From: Mycobacterium sp. E740
GTDB taxonomy: Bacteria; Actinomycetota; Actinomycetes; Mycobacteriales; Mycobacteriaceae
Assembly (NCBI RefSeq): GCF_001672895.1
Contig: NZ_LZKP01000128.1
Span: 1-40,784, forward strand
Length of the DNA: 40,784 nt
Direction: 5' to 3'
Both the position numbers and the translations under genes were made by a program. Below the pieces are notes generated by a model. It ran no database searches. It saw nothing but the letters and a program-made list of their open reading frames with translations, and was not told the origin of the DNA. This document shows, piece after piece, positions 14,962 through 24,330 of the stretch; the first letter of the stretch is position 1; the number at the start of each line of letters is the position of its first letter.

Positions 14962-16071
14962 GTGAAGCTCAGCCTCGGCAAAACACTCGCCACCACCTTG
15001 TCGATCACCGCGTTGACGTTGACGGCGTGCGGTAGCGACAACAACGTCGCCACGCCCGCCCCCGGTGGCAACGGGTCGGCGTCATCGGCCGAATGCGGAG
15101 GCAAGAATTCGGTCACCGCCGAGGGGTCGACGGCCCAGCAGAACGCGATCGCCGAGTTCAACAAGGTCTGGAGCCAGCAGTGCGCGGGCAAGAACCTGTC
15201 GTACAACCCGACGGGGTCGGGAGCGGGCCGCGAGCAGTTCATCGCCAAGCAGGTCGACTTCGCCGGCTCGGACTCGGCGCTCAAGGGCGACCAGATCAAG
15301 AAGGCCGCCGAGCGCTGCGGCGGCAACCCGGCATGGAACCTGCCGCTCGTCTTCGGGCCGGTCGCGTTGGCCTACAACCTGAAGGGCGTCGACAAACTGG
15401 TGCTCAACGCCGACGTGCTCGCCAAGATCTTCCAGGGCCAGCTGACCAAGTGGAACGATCCTGCGATAGCTGCGCTCAACGCCGGCACCAACCTGCCGGA
15501 CACCGCCATCACCCCGATATACCGGTCGGACTCCTCGGGCACCACCGACAACTTCCAGAAGTACCTGGCGACAGCTGCCCCGCAGAGCTGGACCAAGGGC
15601 GACGGCAGCGAGTTCCAGGGCGGCGCGGGTGAGGGCGCGCAGAAGTCGGCGGGTGTCGTGCAGGCGGTGCGGGCCACAGACGGCGCGATCGGCTACGTGG
15701 AGAAGGGCTTCGCCGAGCAGGCAGGCACCCCGTTCGCCCAAATCGACAGTGGTGCAGGCGCAGTCGAGCTGACCGACGACTCGGCGAAAAAAGCGATCGA
15801 CGCCGCGAAGTTCGCCGCCGAGGGCAACGACCTGACGCTGGACCTCAACTCGCTGTACGGGACGAAGGAGCCGGGCGCCTATCCGTTGGTGCTCGCCACC
15901 TATGAGATCGTCTGCTCGAAGGGTTATGACCCGCAAACCGCCGCGGCGGTCAAGTCGTTCCTGACCGTCGCCGCCAACGACGGGCAGCAGAACCTCTCGC
16001 CCGCGGGTTATGTGCCGCTGCCGGACCGCTTCAAGGAGCGCCTGCTGACGTCCGTCGAGGCGATTGCCTAG
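14962..16071 (+). CDS. pstS: Phosphate ABC transporter substrate-binding lipoprotein PstS
   Basis: This is a 369-residue phosphate-binding lipoprotein that captures inorganic phosphate outside the membrane for PstCA-PstB. The signal peptide ends in a lipobox LTAC with C23. Ligand-contacting stretches are visible: SVTAEGSTAQQNA, YNPTGSGAGREQF, VDFAGSDSAL and PIYRSDSSGTTDNFQKYL, the last being the phosphate loop. The GTG at 14962 is preceded by GTGGGA about 4 nt upstream. Longer in-frame readings run into the mshD region and lack a signal. It is first in pstSCAB and is controlled by the PHO box upstream. The length is normal for mycobacterial PstS. Confidence 0.96.
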   Translation: MKLSLGKTLATTLSITALTLTACGSDNNVATPAPGGNGSASSAECGGKNSVTAEGSTAQQNAIAEFNKVWSQQCAGKNLSYNPTGSGAGREQFIAKQVDFAGSDSALKGDQIKKAAERCGGNPAWNLPLVFGPVALAYNLKGVDKLVLNADVLAKIFQGQLTKWNDPAIAALNAGTNLPDTAITPIYRSDSSGTTDNFQKYLATAAPQSWTKGDGSEFQGGAGEGAQKSAGVVQAVRATDGAIGYVEKGFAEQAGTPFAQIDSGAGAVELTDDSAKKAIDAAKFAAEGNDLTLDLNSLYGTKEPGAYPLVLATYEIVCSKGYDPQTAAAVKSFLTVAANDGQQNLSPAGYVPLPDRFKERLLTSVEAIA

Positions 16072-16119
16072 TTTCGTGGCGCGCCGGTGCGGATACGGTG
16101 AGGATGGGTCCTGGGACCG

Positions 16120-17163
16120 ATGACCGATAGGCTCGAAGTGACAATCCCCAATCCGGCCGACGCGGGATCGGGTGAAGCGCTTGCTTCACCCTTTCCCGAG
16201 CCGACGCCGATTTCGACCAACCCTACGAGGAACGCCAAAGAGCGTGTCGGCGACCGCATCTTCCGCGTACTGGCGCAGAGTTCCGGTGCCTTCATCGTCG
16301 CGCTGATCGCGGCGATCGGCGCCTTCTTGCTGTGGCGGGCGGTTCCGGCGCTGGCCCGCAACCAGGAGAACTTCTTCCTCTACGGCGGCAACTGGATCAC
16401 CACCGACACCTCGGCGATGCATTTCGGCATCCTCGACCTGCTGCAGGTGACGGTGTTCGTATCGGTGTTCGCGCTGCTTCTGGCCATGCCGGTGGCGCTG
16501 GGGATTGCGATCTTCTTGACGCAGTACGCCCCTCGGCGGGTGGGGGGGCCGCTGGCGTACATGGTGGACCTGCTCGCCGCGGTGCCGTCGATCATCTACG
16601 GCGTCTGGGGGCTCTACGTCCTGGCGCCGGTGCTCAAGCCGATTGCCTTGTGGCTGAACGAGAATCTCGGCTGGCTGTTCCTGTTCAAGACCGGAACGGC
16701 GTCGGTGGCCGGCGGCGGCACGATCTTCACCGCCGGAATCGTGCTGGCCGTGATGATCCTGCCGATCATCACGGCGGTCACCCGTGAGGTGTTCGTCCAG
16801 ACACCGCGCGGTCAGATCGAGGCGGCGCTGGCGCTGGGCGCGACCCGGTGGGAGGTGGTGCGCACGACGGTGCTGCCGTTCGGTGTCTCGGGCTACATCA
16901 GCGGTGCGATGCTCGGGCTCGGCCGTGCACTCGGCGAGACCATCGCGCTGCTCATCATCCTGCGTGGCACACAGCAGGCGTTCGGTTGGTCGCTGTTCGA
17001 CGGTGGGTACACATTCGCCAGCCTGATCGCCGCCACCGCAAGCGAATTCAACGATCAGTACAAGGCGGGCGCCTACATCGCGGCCGGCCTGGTGCTGTTC
17101 ATCCTGACGTTCGTGGTGAACTCGCTGGCGCGGGCCGCGGTCGCCGGGAAGGCACCGAAATGA
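16120..17163 (+). CDS. pstC: Phosphate ABC transporter permease PstC
   Basis: This is a 347-residue permease with about six membrane segments that forms the phosphate channel with PstA. The N-terminal 45 residues are cytoplasmic and Pro-rich. The permease loop that contacts PstB is [20 protein letters not shown], the EAA motif. [20 protein letters not shown] is also typical. The ATG at 16120 is used; a GTG at 16138 ([10 protein letters not shown]) is a reasonable alternative. It lies 48 nt after pstS and its stop overlaps the pstA start (ATGA). Transcription is inferred from the shared PHO box. Confidence 0.95.
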   Translation: MTDRLEVTIPNPADAGSGEALASPFPEPTPISTNPTRNAKERVGDRIFRVLAQSSGAFIVALIAAIGAFLLWRAVPALARNQENFFLYGGNWITTDTSAMHFGILDLLQVTVFVSVFALLLAMPVALGIAIFLTQYAPRRVGGPLAYMVDLLAAVPSIIYGVWGLYVLAPVLKPIALWLNENLGWLFLFKTGTASVAGGGTIFTAGIVLAVMILPIITAVTREVFVQTPRGQIEAALALGATRWEVVRTTVLPFGVSGYISGAMLGLGRALGETIALLIILRGTQQAFGWSLFDGGYTFASLIAATASEFNDQYKAGAYIAAGLVLFILTFVVNSLARAAVAGKAPK

Positions 17164-18074
17164 CCACGACGCTGGACCGCCCGGTCAAGGCGACGACCTT
17201 TCAGGGGGTCGGCCTGCGGCGCAAAGTGACGAACAACGTCGCAACGATTCTCGTCACGCTGTCCGTGCTGATCGCCCTCGTACCGCTGCTGTGGGTGCTG
17301 TATTCGGTTGTCGCCAAGGGCTTCAAAGCGCTGACATCGCCGGTGTGGTTCACCAATTCGCAAGCCGCCATGACGGCCTTCGCGGCCGGCGGTGGTGCGT
17401 ACCACGCGATCGTGGGCACCTTGTTGCAGGGCCTGGTGTGCGCGGTCATCTCGATTCCGATCGGGGTGTTCGTCGGCATCTACCTCGTCGAGTACGGCGG
17501 CGGAACGCGATTCGCGAAGTTGACGACGTTCATGGTCGACATCCTCACCGGTGTTCCGTCGATCGTCGCCGCGCTGTTCATCTACGCGCTGTGGGTTGCG
17601 ACGCTCGGATTCGGCCGGTCAGGTTTCGCGGTGTCGCTGTCGCTGGTGCTGCTGATGATCCCGGTCATCGTGCGCGCCACCGAAGAGATGCTGCGCATCG
17701 TCCCGATGGACCTGCGAGAAGCCAGTTACGCGCTCGGCGTGCCGAAGTGGAAAACCATTGCCCGCATTGTCATTCCGACCGCCTTGTCCGGCATCGTCAC
17801 CGGCATCATGCTGGCGCTGGCGCGCGTCATGGGCGAGACCGCTCCGCTGCTGGTCCTGGTCGGCTATGCGCAGGCCATGAACTTCGACATGTTCAACGGC
17901 TTCATGGGTTCGCTGCCCGGCATGATGTACGACCAGACCTCGGCGGGTGCGGGCGCCAATCCGGTTCCCACCGACCGCTTGTGGGGCGCGGCACTGACCC
18001 TGATCCTGCTGATCGCCATTCTCAACGTGGGGGCGCGGTTGCTCGCGAGACTCTTTGCCCCCAAGAAGGTTTAG
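17160..18074 (+). CDS. pstA: Phosphate ABC transporter permease PstA
   Basis: This is the second phosphate permease subunit, 304 residues, with about six membrane spans. The EAA loop reads [20 protein letters not shown], followed by [22 protein letters not shown] in overlapping parts. VVATLG-type spans near [17 protein letters not shown] match the family. The ATG start overlaps the pstC stop by 4 nt. The gene ends 8 nt before pstB, whose AGGAG ribosome binding site overlaps the pstA stop region. It forms a heterodimer with PstC in the inner membrane. Confidence 0.95.
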   Translation: MTTTLDRPVKATTFQGVGLRRKVTNNVATILVTLSVLIALVPLLWVLYSVVAKGFKALTSPVWFTNSQAAMTAFAAGGGAYHAIVGTLLQGLVCAVISIPIGVFVGIYLVEYGGGTRFAKLTTFMVDILTGVPSIVAALFIYALWVATLGFGRSGFAVSLSLVLLMIPVIVRATEEMLRIVPMDLREASYALGVPKWKTIARIVIPTALSGIVTGIMLALARVMGETAPLLVLVGYAQAMNFDMFNGFMGSLPGMMYDQTSAGAGANPVPTDRLWGAALTLILLIAILNVGARLLARLFAPKKV

Positions 18075-18082
18075 GAGCTTCG

Positions 18083-18859
18083 ATGGCCAAGCGATTGGAC
18101 CTCAAGGACGTCAACATCTTCTACGGCTCGTTCCACGCCGTCGCCGACGTCTCACTGGCCGTCCCGCCCCGGAACGTCACCGCTTTCATCGGTCCGTCGG
18201 GATGCGGCAAGTCAACGGTGTTGCGGACCCTGAACCGCATGCACGAGGTGATCCCCGGCGCGCGGGTCGAGGGCTCGGTGCTGCTGGACGGTGAGGACAT
18301 CTACGGCGCCGGGGTGGACCCTGTCGGCGTGCGCAAGACGGTCGGCATGGTTTTCCAGCGGCCGAATCCGTTCCCCACGATGTCGATTCGCGACAACGTG
18401 GTGGCCGGGCTCAAACTGCAGGGCGTGCGCAACAAGAAGACCCTCGACGAGGTGGCCGAGCGGTCGCTGCGGGGGGCCAATCTGTGGAACGAGGTCAAAG
18501 ACCGGCTGGACCGGCCGGGCGGCGGGTTGTCCGGAGGTCAGCAACAGCGGCTGTGCATCGCCCGCGCGATCGCCGTGCAACCCGATGTCCTGCTGATGGA
18601 CGAGCCGTGCTCTGCCCTCGATCCCATCTCCACGCTGGCGATCGAGGATTTGATCGCGACGCTCAAGCAGGAGTTCACGATCGTCATCGTCACGCACAAC
18701 ATGCAGCAGGCCGCGCGGGTGAGTGATCAGACGGCATTCTTCAACCTCGAGGCGACGGGCAAGCCGGGCCGGCTCATCGAGATCGACGACACCGAGAAGA
18801 TCTTCTCCAACCCGTCGCAGAAGGCGACGGAGGATTACATCTCCGGTCGCTTCGGCTGA
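18083..18859 (+). CDS. pstB: Phosphate ABC transporter ATP-binding protein PstB
   Basis: This is a 258-residue ABC ATPase that powers phosphate import. The Walker A motif GPSGCGKST is at residues 37-45, followed by the Q-loop [13 protein letters not shown]. The signature LSGGQQQRL is near residue 149, Walker [13 protein letters not shown] near 170, and the switch histidine in [14 protein letters not shown]. All catalytic motifs are intact. AGGAG stands 5 nt before the ATG at 18083. In M. tuberculosis this position holds phoT (Rv0820), which is the same kind of ATPase. It meets the phoU gene tail to tail with a 22-nt gap. Confidence 0.97.
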   Translation: MAKRLDLKDVNIFYGSFHAVADVSLAVPPRNVTAFIGPSGCGKSTVLRTLNRMHEVIPGARVEGSVLLDGEDIYGAGVDPVGVRKTVGMVFQRPNPFPTMSIRDNVVAGLKLQGVRNKKTLDEVAERSLRGANLWNEVKDRLDRPGGGLSGGQQQRLCIARAIAVQPDVLLMDEPCSALDPISTLAIEDLIATLKQEFTIVIVTHNMQQAARVSDQTAFFNLEATGKPGRLIEIDDTEKIFSNPSQKATEDYISGRFG

Positions 18860-18881
18860 CCTTTCGAGTTAGCGTCGCGAG

Positions 18882-19550
18882 TTAGCGCGGGGCGGGGATT
18901 TCCTCTTCGGTCGGGTGCTTACCGGTGACCTGGAAGATCACTCGTCGCGCGACCTCCACGGCATGGTCGGCGAACCGCTCGTAGAAGCGGCCGAGCAGTG
19001 TCACGTCGACGGCGGCGGCCACCCCGTGCTTCCACTCCTTGTCCATCAACACGGTGAACAAATGGCGGTGCAGGTCGTCCATCGCGTCGTCTTCTTCGCC
19101 GATCCGGGCCGCCTTCTCCGGGTCGCGGGTCACCAGGACCTCCTGGGCGCTATTACCCAATTCGACTGCGAGCCTTCCCATTTCGGCGAAGTATCCGTTC
19201 ACCTCTTCTGGCAGGGCATGTTGGGGATGGCGGCGACGGGCGATCTTGGCGACGTGCAGGGCCAGCGCACCCATGCGGTCGACGTCGGCGACGATCTGGA
19301 TCGAGCCCACGATGGCGCGCAGGTCCCCCGCGACCGGCGCTTGCAGCGCGAGCAGCACGAAGGCCGCCTCCTCGGCGCGCGCGCTCATCGTCGCGATCTG
19401 TTCGTGGTCGGTGATCACCTGTTCGGCGAGCACCAGATCCGCCTGCAGCAGGGCCTGGGTCGCCCGTTCCATCGCCGCTCCGGCCAGCCCGCACATCTCG
19501 CCCAGCTGACCGGTCAGCGCATCCAACTGCTCGTGGTACGCAGTACGCAT
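18882..19550 (-). CDS. phoU: PhoU-family phosphate regulator (PhoY2-type)
   Basis: This is a 222-residue protein made of two PhoU three-helix repeats. Metal-binding acidic clusters are visible in [17 protein letters not shown] (first repeat) and [17 protein letters not shown] (second repeat). PhoU links the Pst transporter to the SenX3-RegX3 system and keeps the phosphate response off when phosphate is plentiful. It is the counterpart of PhoY2 (Rv0821c), which is tied to drug persistence in M. tuberculosis. Unlike in enterobacteria, it is transcribed opposite to pstSCAB. A PHO-like box lies 46 nt upstream of the ATG, which would place it under RegX3 as feedback. Confidence 0.95.
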   Translation of the reverse strand: MRTAYHEQLDALTGQLGEMCGLAGAAMERATQALLQADLVLAEQVITDHEQIATMSARAEEAAFVLLALQAPVAGDLRAIVGSIQIVADVDRMGALALHVAKIARRRHPQHALPEEVNGYFAEMGRLAVELGNSAQEVLVTRDPEKAARIGEEDDAMDDLHRHLFTVLMDKEWKHGVAAAVDVTLLGRFYERFADHAVEVARRVIFQVTGKHPTEEEIPAPR

Positions 19551-19595
19551 GTCTCCACCCTACGGGCAATGCCGCCCGAACGGCATGAGGCGACG

Positions 19596-19613
19596 AATGA
19601 ACGAAGGGTGAAC
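19596..19613 (-). promoter_or_regulatory. PHO-like box upstream of phoU
   Basis: On the minus strand GTTCACC (19613-19607) and GTTCATT (19602-19596) form direct repeats with the same 11-nt period as the pstS box. Six of seven letters fit RegX3 half-sites or better in the first repeat; the second is weaker at its end. It sits 46 nt before phoU. Confidence 0.6.
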
Positions 19614-19644
19614 CCCACCTGCCCAAACGCTGGGACGACGAGGG

Positions 19645-21738
19645 TTACTCGCAGCGGGTGTCCGCGGCGTTGGTGACCGCGAGATCGTCCGGAAGCTCGG
19701 TCGGGGAGCTGTGCGTTCCGCGTACGACGTGCACCTGCACCGGCGATCCGCTGGGCGGCGGCGCGTTGACCGTGTGGAAGTCGCTTCCGAGCACGACGCG
19801 CACGGTGTCGCCCATGCCAGAGATCCGCTCGATCGTCGGGTTGGCGAAGGACGAGGCCACCGTCGCCGCGGCTTCCTCGTTGCCGGGCGAGAAGAACACC
19901 GTCGTCGAGTTCAGCTGACCCTGGTAGTCGTCGGGGCTGGTGACCTTGAACCCGTGACTCTGCAGTTCGGTGGCCGCGGTCGCCGCCAGGCCGCTCTGTC
20001 CGGTCGAGTTCGACACCCGAACCGTGATGTCGGCGGGATTGGTGGTGATCGCGTCGACCACTTCGCTCGACGGTGCGGAGTCGTGTGTCGACTGCGCGGC
20101 CTCGGGTTGGGCGTTCGTCGTCGACTCGGGAGTTCCCGGCACCGGCGTGTTGTCGGCGTTCTTCTCCTTGGGCAGCGGGTCGTCGTTGATGATGGCGTCG
20201 AAGATCGCCCGGGTGTCCTGCTCGCGCAGGTGCTCGTTGCCGTACTCGTCCATGTAGCCGGTGGTCGGGACGGTGAGGAATGTGATCCGGCCCGCGGCGA
20301 TGCCCTGGATCGATTGGCCCAGTGTCACCAGGTCTTTGGTGTTCATGTTGTCGACGTAGCTGTCGTTGATGAACATGTTGACGACGTTGTTCAGCTTGGA
20401 CAGCGAGAAGAACACTTCCTTGGAGATCATCGAGCGCAGCAACGAGGACAGGAACAGCTGCTGACGTTTGATGCGGCCGTAGTCGCCGTTCGTTTCGGTG
20501 GTCACCTGACGTGCGCGGACGTACTGCAGCGCCGTGTGGCCGTCGACGATCTGACGGCCCGCCTTGGGCAGCACAGTGCCGAGTTCGTAGTCCTGTAGCG
20601 GCGTGGTGCTACACACCTCGACCCCGCCGAGAGCGTCGACCATCTTGGCGAAGCCCGCGAAATCGACTGCCATGAAACGGTTTATCGACAAGCCGGACAG
20701 CTTCTGGATGACCTTGACCAGACACTTGGGGCCGCCGACGGCGTACGCCGAGTTCAGCTTGTACTCGGTGTAGACCTGCTCGGCCCCGTACATCGGAGAC
20801 TCCGGATCGGTGATCGGCCCGTACTCGCCGGTGCGGGCGTCCCACGGCTCGCATTTCATCGGCTCGATCGCGAGGTCACGCGGAAACGACACGGCCACAA
20901 CACGTTCGCGGTTGGCCGGGATGTTCACCAGCATCACGGTGTCCGACCGGGCGCCGGCCGCGTCCTCGGTGGTGCCCGCGCCCATGTCGCTGTTCTCGCC
21001 GATCCGGCTGTCGACGCCGACGATCAGGAAGTTCTCGTCACCGAATTGGGCGTTGGGGTCGACGATGTCGCGCGAATCCGGATCTAGCGCGGCGATCCGG
21101 TTCAGCATGTTGTTCTTCGCCGACTGCCACTGCCAAGCACCACCGGTCAGCGCGAGCGCGAGTACGGCGATCAGCGCTGCGAACGCGCGTCCGGCGATGA
21201 GCGTCCTGCGTCGCCGGGTGCGCGATTTCGTGCGCAGGCGTCCCATGGTCGAATGCGCCGCGGGCATCCTGCCTGGCCGCCGCACCAGGGCCAGGTCGGG
21301 CAGTTCCGGGCGTTCGCGCACGACCGGAAAGATCTCGGTGTCGTTATCGTCGGCCCAGTCGTCGGTCGAGTCGTCGCTCTCCCCCTCGACCTCGGCGTCG
21401 CTCTCGGCCGGCGGTGCGGCGGCTGGCTCAGCCGAGGCCGCTGATTCGTCTTCACGGCGTCGGCGGCGTCGCGGGGGCGGAATTGCGGCATCGCCCGACA
21501 GCTTGGCGATCAGGTCGGCAACGGTGACACCATCGGTGTGGTTTCCGGTGGACTCCGCTTCTACGGCATCCGCATCGGCATCGGCATCGGCCGGCGACGA
21601 GCGCGAAATACTTTTGCGCTCCCACGGCGCGGCACCCGCAGTCGGGCGCTGAGTTCGGGTAAGCCATTGGTTGTCCCCGTCGGTGGGGTCCGCAGGGCCA
21701 GGAGTGGCATCAGGGATGTCCCTGTCGCCGTCACTCAT
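19645..21738 (-). CDS. LytR-CpsA-Psr (LCP) family cell-wall ligase
   Basis: This is a 697-residue envelope protein, the Rv0822c counterpart. LCP enzymes join glycopolymers such as arabinogalactan to peptidoglycan through phosphodiester bonds. An acidic, Pro/Arg-rich cytoplasmic tail (residues 1-178, with an Asp-Ala run at 51-58) precedes one membrane span (about 180-200). The LCP domain starts near residue 233 (FLIVGVDSR) and includes SDTVMLVNI, VVAVSFPRDL and LQYVRARQVTTETNGDYGRI in parts, with conserved Arg and Asp residues of the active site. A LytR_C domain lies at about 570-665 (DITVRVSNSTGQSGLAATAA). The AGGAA ribosome binding site is 5 nt before the ATG. The long cytoplasmic tail is a plausible site for kinase regulation. 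Confidence 0.93.
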   Translation of the reverse strand: MSDGDRDIPDATPGPADPTDGDNQWLTRTQRPTAGAAPWERKSISRSSPADADADADAVEAESTGNHTDGVTVADLIAKLSGDAAIPPPRRRRRREDESAASAEPAAAPPAESDAEVEGESDDSTDDWADDNDTEIFPVVRERPELPDLALVRRPGRMPAAHSTMGRLRTKSRTRRRRTLIAGRAFAALIAVLALALTGGAWQWQSAKNNMLNRIAALDPDSRDIVDPNAQFGDENFLIVGVDSRIGENSDMGAGTTEDAAGARSDTVMLVNIPANRERVVAVSFPRDLAIEPMKCEPWDARTGEYGPITDPESPMYGAEQVYTEYKLNSAYAVGGPKCLVKVIQKLSGLSINRFMAVDFAGFAKMVDALGGVEVCSTTPLQDYELGTVLPKAGRQIVDGHTALQYVRARQVTTETNGDYGRIKRQQLFLSSLLRSMISKEVFFSLSKLNNVVNMFINDSYVDNMNTKDLVTLGQSIQGIAAGRITFLTVPTTGYMDEYGNEHLREQDTRAIFDAIINDDPLPKEKNADNTPVPGTPESTTNAQPEAAQSTHDSAPSSEVVDAITTNPADITVRVSNSTGQSGLAATAATELQSHGFKVTSPDDYQGQLNSTTVFFSPGNEEAAATVASSFANPTIERISGMGDTVRVVLGSDFHTVNAPPPSGSPVQVHVVRGTHSSPTELPDDLAVTNAADTRCE

Positions 21739-21856
21739 GTTCCTACCGGCCTCCGACTCCTACCGCGTGCAGCGAGGGGCGCGTGCTGTCACGCCGTTGA
21801 CGCAGCTCTGGGCGGCTCCGCGAGGGGAGCTCCTTGCAAACGAGATTCTCATCGTA

Positions 21857-21896
21857 CTGAGACATCCTGAGAGATGTGATGTCAGAGTCGTCTCAG
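21857..21896. repeat. Nested inverted repeat between dus and the LCP gene
   Basis: CTGAGAC (21857-21863) pairs with GTCTCAG (21890-21896), and inside it GACATC (21861-21866) pairs with GATGTC (21878-21883). The two stems overlap, so they are alternatives. The repeat lies in the 213-nt gap after the dus stop and before the LCP start and may be a terminator for dus or an operator for the LCP gene. Confidence 0.45.
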
Positions 21897-21951
21897 GACG
21901 ACCACGACTGGGAGACGGCCACGATCCTTTCACGGGCGGCTGGCATCGGGC

Positions 21952-23124
21952 TCAACCCCCGGAGTGCATGACCTCGGCGCCCGTCGGCACCGTGCAGTCG
22001 TCGGGATCGGTCAGCCAGCCCTCCGGCAGGGCAACCGAGGCCGCCGAGCCCTGACGGCCGCGAGGTCCGCTGGCAGCGTCGGGGAAGGGCACCGCGGGGT
22101 CGAACCTCTTCAGCAGCTCGTCGAGTTCGGTGAGGGACTTGACCAGCGCCAATGCCCGTCGCAGCTCGGCTCCGGCGGGGAACCCGTGCAGGTACCAGGC
22201 GACGTGCTTGCGGATGTCGCGCATGCCCTTGTCCTCGCCGAAGTGGGCCGCCAGCAACTCGCCGTGCCGCATAATGATGGACGCCACCTCGCCCAGCGTC
22301 GGTGGCGTCGGTGCGGGTGTTCCGTTGAACGCCGCCGACAACTCGGCGAACAACCACGGCCTGCCGAGACAGCCGCGGCCGATGACCACACCGTCGCATC
22401 CTGTGGCCGACATCATCGCCAGCGCATCCGCGGCTTCGAAGATGTCGCCGTTGCCGAGCACGGGCACGGCCGTCACGTGTTGTTTGAGCTCCGCGATCTG
22501 CTCCCAGTCGGCCTCGCCGGAATACCGCTGGGCCGCGGTGCGGGCGTGCAGCGCGACGGCGGCGGCACCTTCCTCGGCGGCGATGCGGCCGGCGTCGAGA
22601 TGAGTGCGGTGGGCGTCGTCGATGCCGATGCGAAACTTGACCGTCACTGGAATGTCGGTGCCCGCTGTCGCGGACACCGCCGCGCGCACGATCTGCCCGA
22701 ACAGCCTGCGCTTGTACGGCAGCGCCGCGCCGCCTCCGCGCCGCGTGACCTTGGGCACCGGGCAGCCGAAGTTCATGTCGATGTGGTCGGCGAGACCCTC
22801 GTCGGCGATCATCTTCGCTGCGGCGTAGGTGTTCTGCGGATCCACGGAGTACAGCTGCAGCGAGCGCGGGTTCTCGTCAGGCGCGAACGTCACCATGTGC
22901 ATGGTCGCCGGATGCCGCTCGACCAGCGCCCGCGCCGTCACCATCTCGCAGACATAGAGGCCACTGACCGTGCCGGCCCTGGCCAGCTCGAGTTCGCGGC
23001 ACAGCGTGCGGAACGCGACGTTCGTCACACCGGCCATCGGTGCCAGCACGACGGGGCTGCGCAGCCGCAGCGGCCCGATCGCCAGTTCGCGCGCCTCGGC
23101 CGGAGCCGTCATAGTGCTCGTCAC
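21952..23124 (-). CDS. dusB: tRNA-dihydrouridine synthase
   Basis: This is a 390-residue FMN enzyme that reduces uridines in the tRNA D-loop using NADPH. The TIM barrel begins with VVLAPMAGVTNVAFR. The catalytic cysteine is C121 in MNFGCPVPKVTRRGGG. FMN-binding stretches VPVLGNGDIF and GCDGVVIGRGCLGRPWLF are intact. The C-terminal helical domain that binds tRNA follows. The GTG start at 23124 overlaps the desA1 stop (GTGA), so it is translated from the desA1 mRNA. An ATG 12 nt further in is an alternative. Which of the DusA, B or C uridine positions it modifies is not decidable; mycobacterial genomes call it Dus (Rv0823c). The C-terminal 40 residues are Gly/Pro-rich and variable. Confidence 0.93.
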   Translation of the reverse strand: MTSTMTAPAEARELAIGPLRLRSPVVLAPMAGVTNVAFRTLCRELELARAGTVSGLYVCEMVTARALVERHPATMHMVTFAPDENPRSLQLYSVDPQNTYAAAKMIADEGLADHIDMNFGCPVPKVTRRGGGAALPYKRRLFGQIVRAAVSATAGTDIPVTVKFRIGIDDAHRTHLDAGRIAAEEGAAAVALHARTAAQRYSGEADWEQIAELKQHVTAVPVLGNGDIFEAADALAMMSATGCDGVVIGRGCLGRPWLFAELSAAFNGTPAPTPPTLGEVASIIMRHGELLAAHFGEDKGMRDIRKHVAWYLHGFPAGAELRRALALVKSLTELDELLKRFDPAVPFPDAASGPRGRQGSAASVALPEGWLTDPDDCTVPTGAEVMHSGG

Positions 23125-24119
23125 GTCGAGCTGGCGGCCAGGACCTTCTTCGCGGAGAGCTTCTCGGCCTTGCGGGCCTCGCGCTCCAGCCGGCGCTGCT
23201 TGGAGACCTCGAACTTCTCGCAGGCCTCCTCGAGCTCCTCGACCAGCTTGCCGAGGTCGTCGCGCATCCGCGCGGCCTCACCGGTGAAGTCCTCACGCTC
23301 GAAGATCCGCCATTTCTTCAGCACCGGCATCACCACGTCATCGAGGTGGATGCGTGGGTCGTAGACGCCACCGACGGCGATGATCACGGCCTTGCGGCGG
23401 AACTCCGGAACGGTGAACCCGGGCATCTTGAAGTTGCGCAGCACCCGGTGCAGCGAGTGCATGGCCTGGTCCGGCGCGATCTCGAAGCCGGCCTCGGAGA
23501 CGTCGCGGTAGAAGATCATGTGCAGGTTCTCGTCGGCCGAGACGCGGGCCAGCAGCTGGTCGGCGACGGTCTCGTTGCAGGCCTTGCCGGTGTTGCGGTG
23601 CGAGACGCGGGTGGCCAACTCCTGGAACGTCACGTAGATGACCGAGTCGAAGAGGCTCTCGGCGAAGAGGTCGCCCTGCTGGTTCTGGCCGGGGGAGAAG
23701 CCGCGGGTCACCTGCTCGACGCGAAGTTGTTCGAGCTGGACGGGGTCGATCGCGCGGGTGACGACGAGATAGTCGCGCAGGGCGATGCCGTGCCGGTTCT
23801 CTTCGGCGGTCCAGCGGTTGACCCACTGGCCCCAGGCACCGTCCATGCCGAAGTTCATCGCGATCTCGCGGTGGTAGGACGGCAGGTTGTCCTCGGTCAA
23901 CAGGTTCTGCACCATGGCAACCTGGGCGACTTCGGACAGCTGCGATTCTTCGGGGTCCCAGTCCTTGCCGCCGAGGGCGTAGTAGTTCTTGCCGTCGGAC
24001 CAGGGGATGTAGTCGTGCGGATTCCAGTCCTTGCGCATCGACAGATGCCGGTTGAGGTTCTTCTCCACCACCGGCTCGAGTTCTTGCAGCAGGTGCAGGT
24101 CGGTCAAGTTCTCGTGCAT
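23121..24119 (-). CDS. desA1: Acyl-ACP desaturase DesA1
   Basis: This is a 332-residue soluble di-iron acyl-[ACP] desaturase. DesA1 introduces double bonds in long acyl chains bound to ACP and is needed for mycolic acid synthesis. Iron-ligand motifs are visible as TAEENRHGIALRDY (E106, E107, H110) and SADENLHMIFYRDVSEA, matching the two E-x-x-H clusters. The N-terminus LTDLHLLQELEPVVEKNLNR and the sequence WNPHDYIPWSDGKNYYALGG agree closely with M. tuberculosis DesA1. It is co-translated with dus. A promoter at 24158-24185 precedes it. The TetR-type repressor MadR is known to control desA1 in mycobacteria, but its operator was not identified here. Confidence 0.95.
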   Translation of the reverse strand: MHENLTDLHLLQELEPVVEKNLNRHLSMRKDWNPHDYIPWSDGKNYYALGGKDWDPEESQLSEVAQVAMVQNLLTEDNLPSYHREIAMNFGMDGAWGQWVNRWTAEENRHGIALRDYLVVTRAIDPVQLEQLRVEQVTRGFSPGQNQQGDLFAESLFDSVIYVTFQELATRVSHRNTGKACNETVADQLLARVSADENLHMIFYRDVSEAGFEIAPDQAMHSLHRVLRNFKMPGFTVPEFRRKAVIIAVGGVYDPRIHLDDVVMPVLKKWRIFEREDFTGEAARMRDDLGKLVEELEEACEKFEVSKQRRLEREARKAEKLSAKKVLAASST

Positions 24120-24157
24120 TGGTCCTCAGTCCTCCTCCCAGAAGGGAAGCCATCGGA

Positions 24158-24185
24158 ATTATCTGTACCTGTTGGTTGCACTCAA
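24158..24185 (-). promoter_or_regulatory. Promoter of desA1
   Basis: On the minus strand TTGAGT (24185-24180) and GATAAT (24163-24158) are 16 nt apart, close to SigA consensus. A second AT-rich stretch (ATATAT, 24184-24191) and a repeated ACAGATA element flank the -35, making this the most AT-rich site nearby. Confidence 0.55.
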
Positions 24186-24330
24186 TATATCTGTGTCCCG
24201 CGGTGACATTCAAGTTCCGTCGCGAGTGTCACACGCGCCAAAGGCGCATGCGAAGCAGCGGTGGCGGTGCCTTCCCGGACGCCATACACTTCGAGCAGAT
24301 CAGAGTCCGGACACGGAGGTTGGCGTCGCA

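Noticed and set aside
19711..20598. Long plus-strand open frame opposite the LCP gene
   Set aside because: It is in the shadow of a clear LCP coding sequence, with no ribosome binding site and low-complexity composition.
21589..21690. Asp-Ala repeat in the LCP N-terminus as a tandem repeat locus
   Set aside because: The run is four units of a 6-base codon pair in an acidic tail, too short to call a variable repeat.
23121..24119. Antisense RNA (ASdes type) opposite desA1
   Set aside because: Such an RNA is known in M. tuberculosis, but nothing in this sequence (no clear plus-strand promoter within desA1) allows me to call it here.
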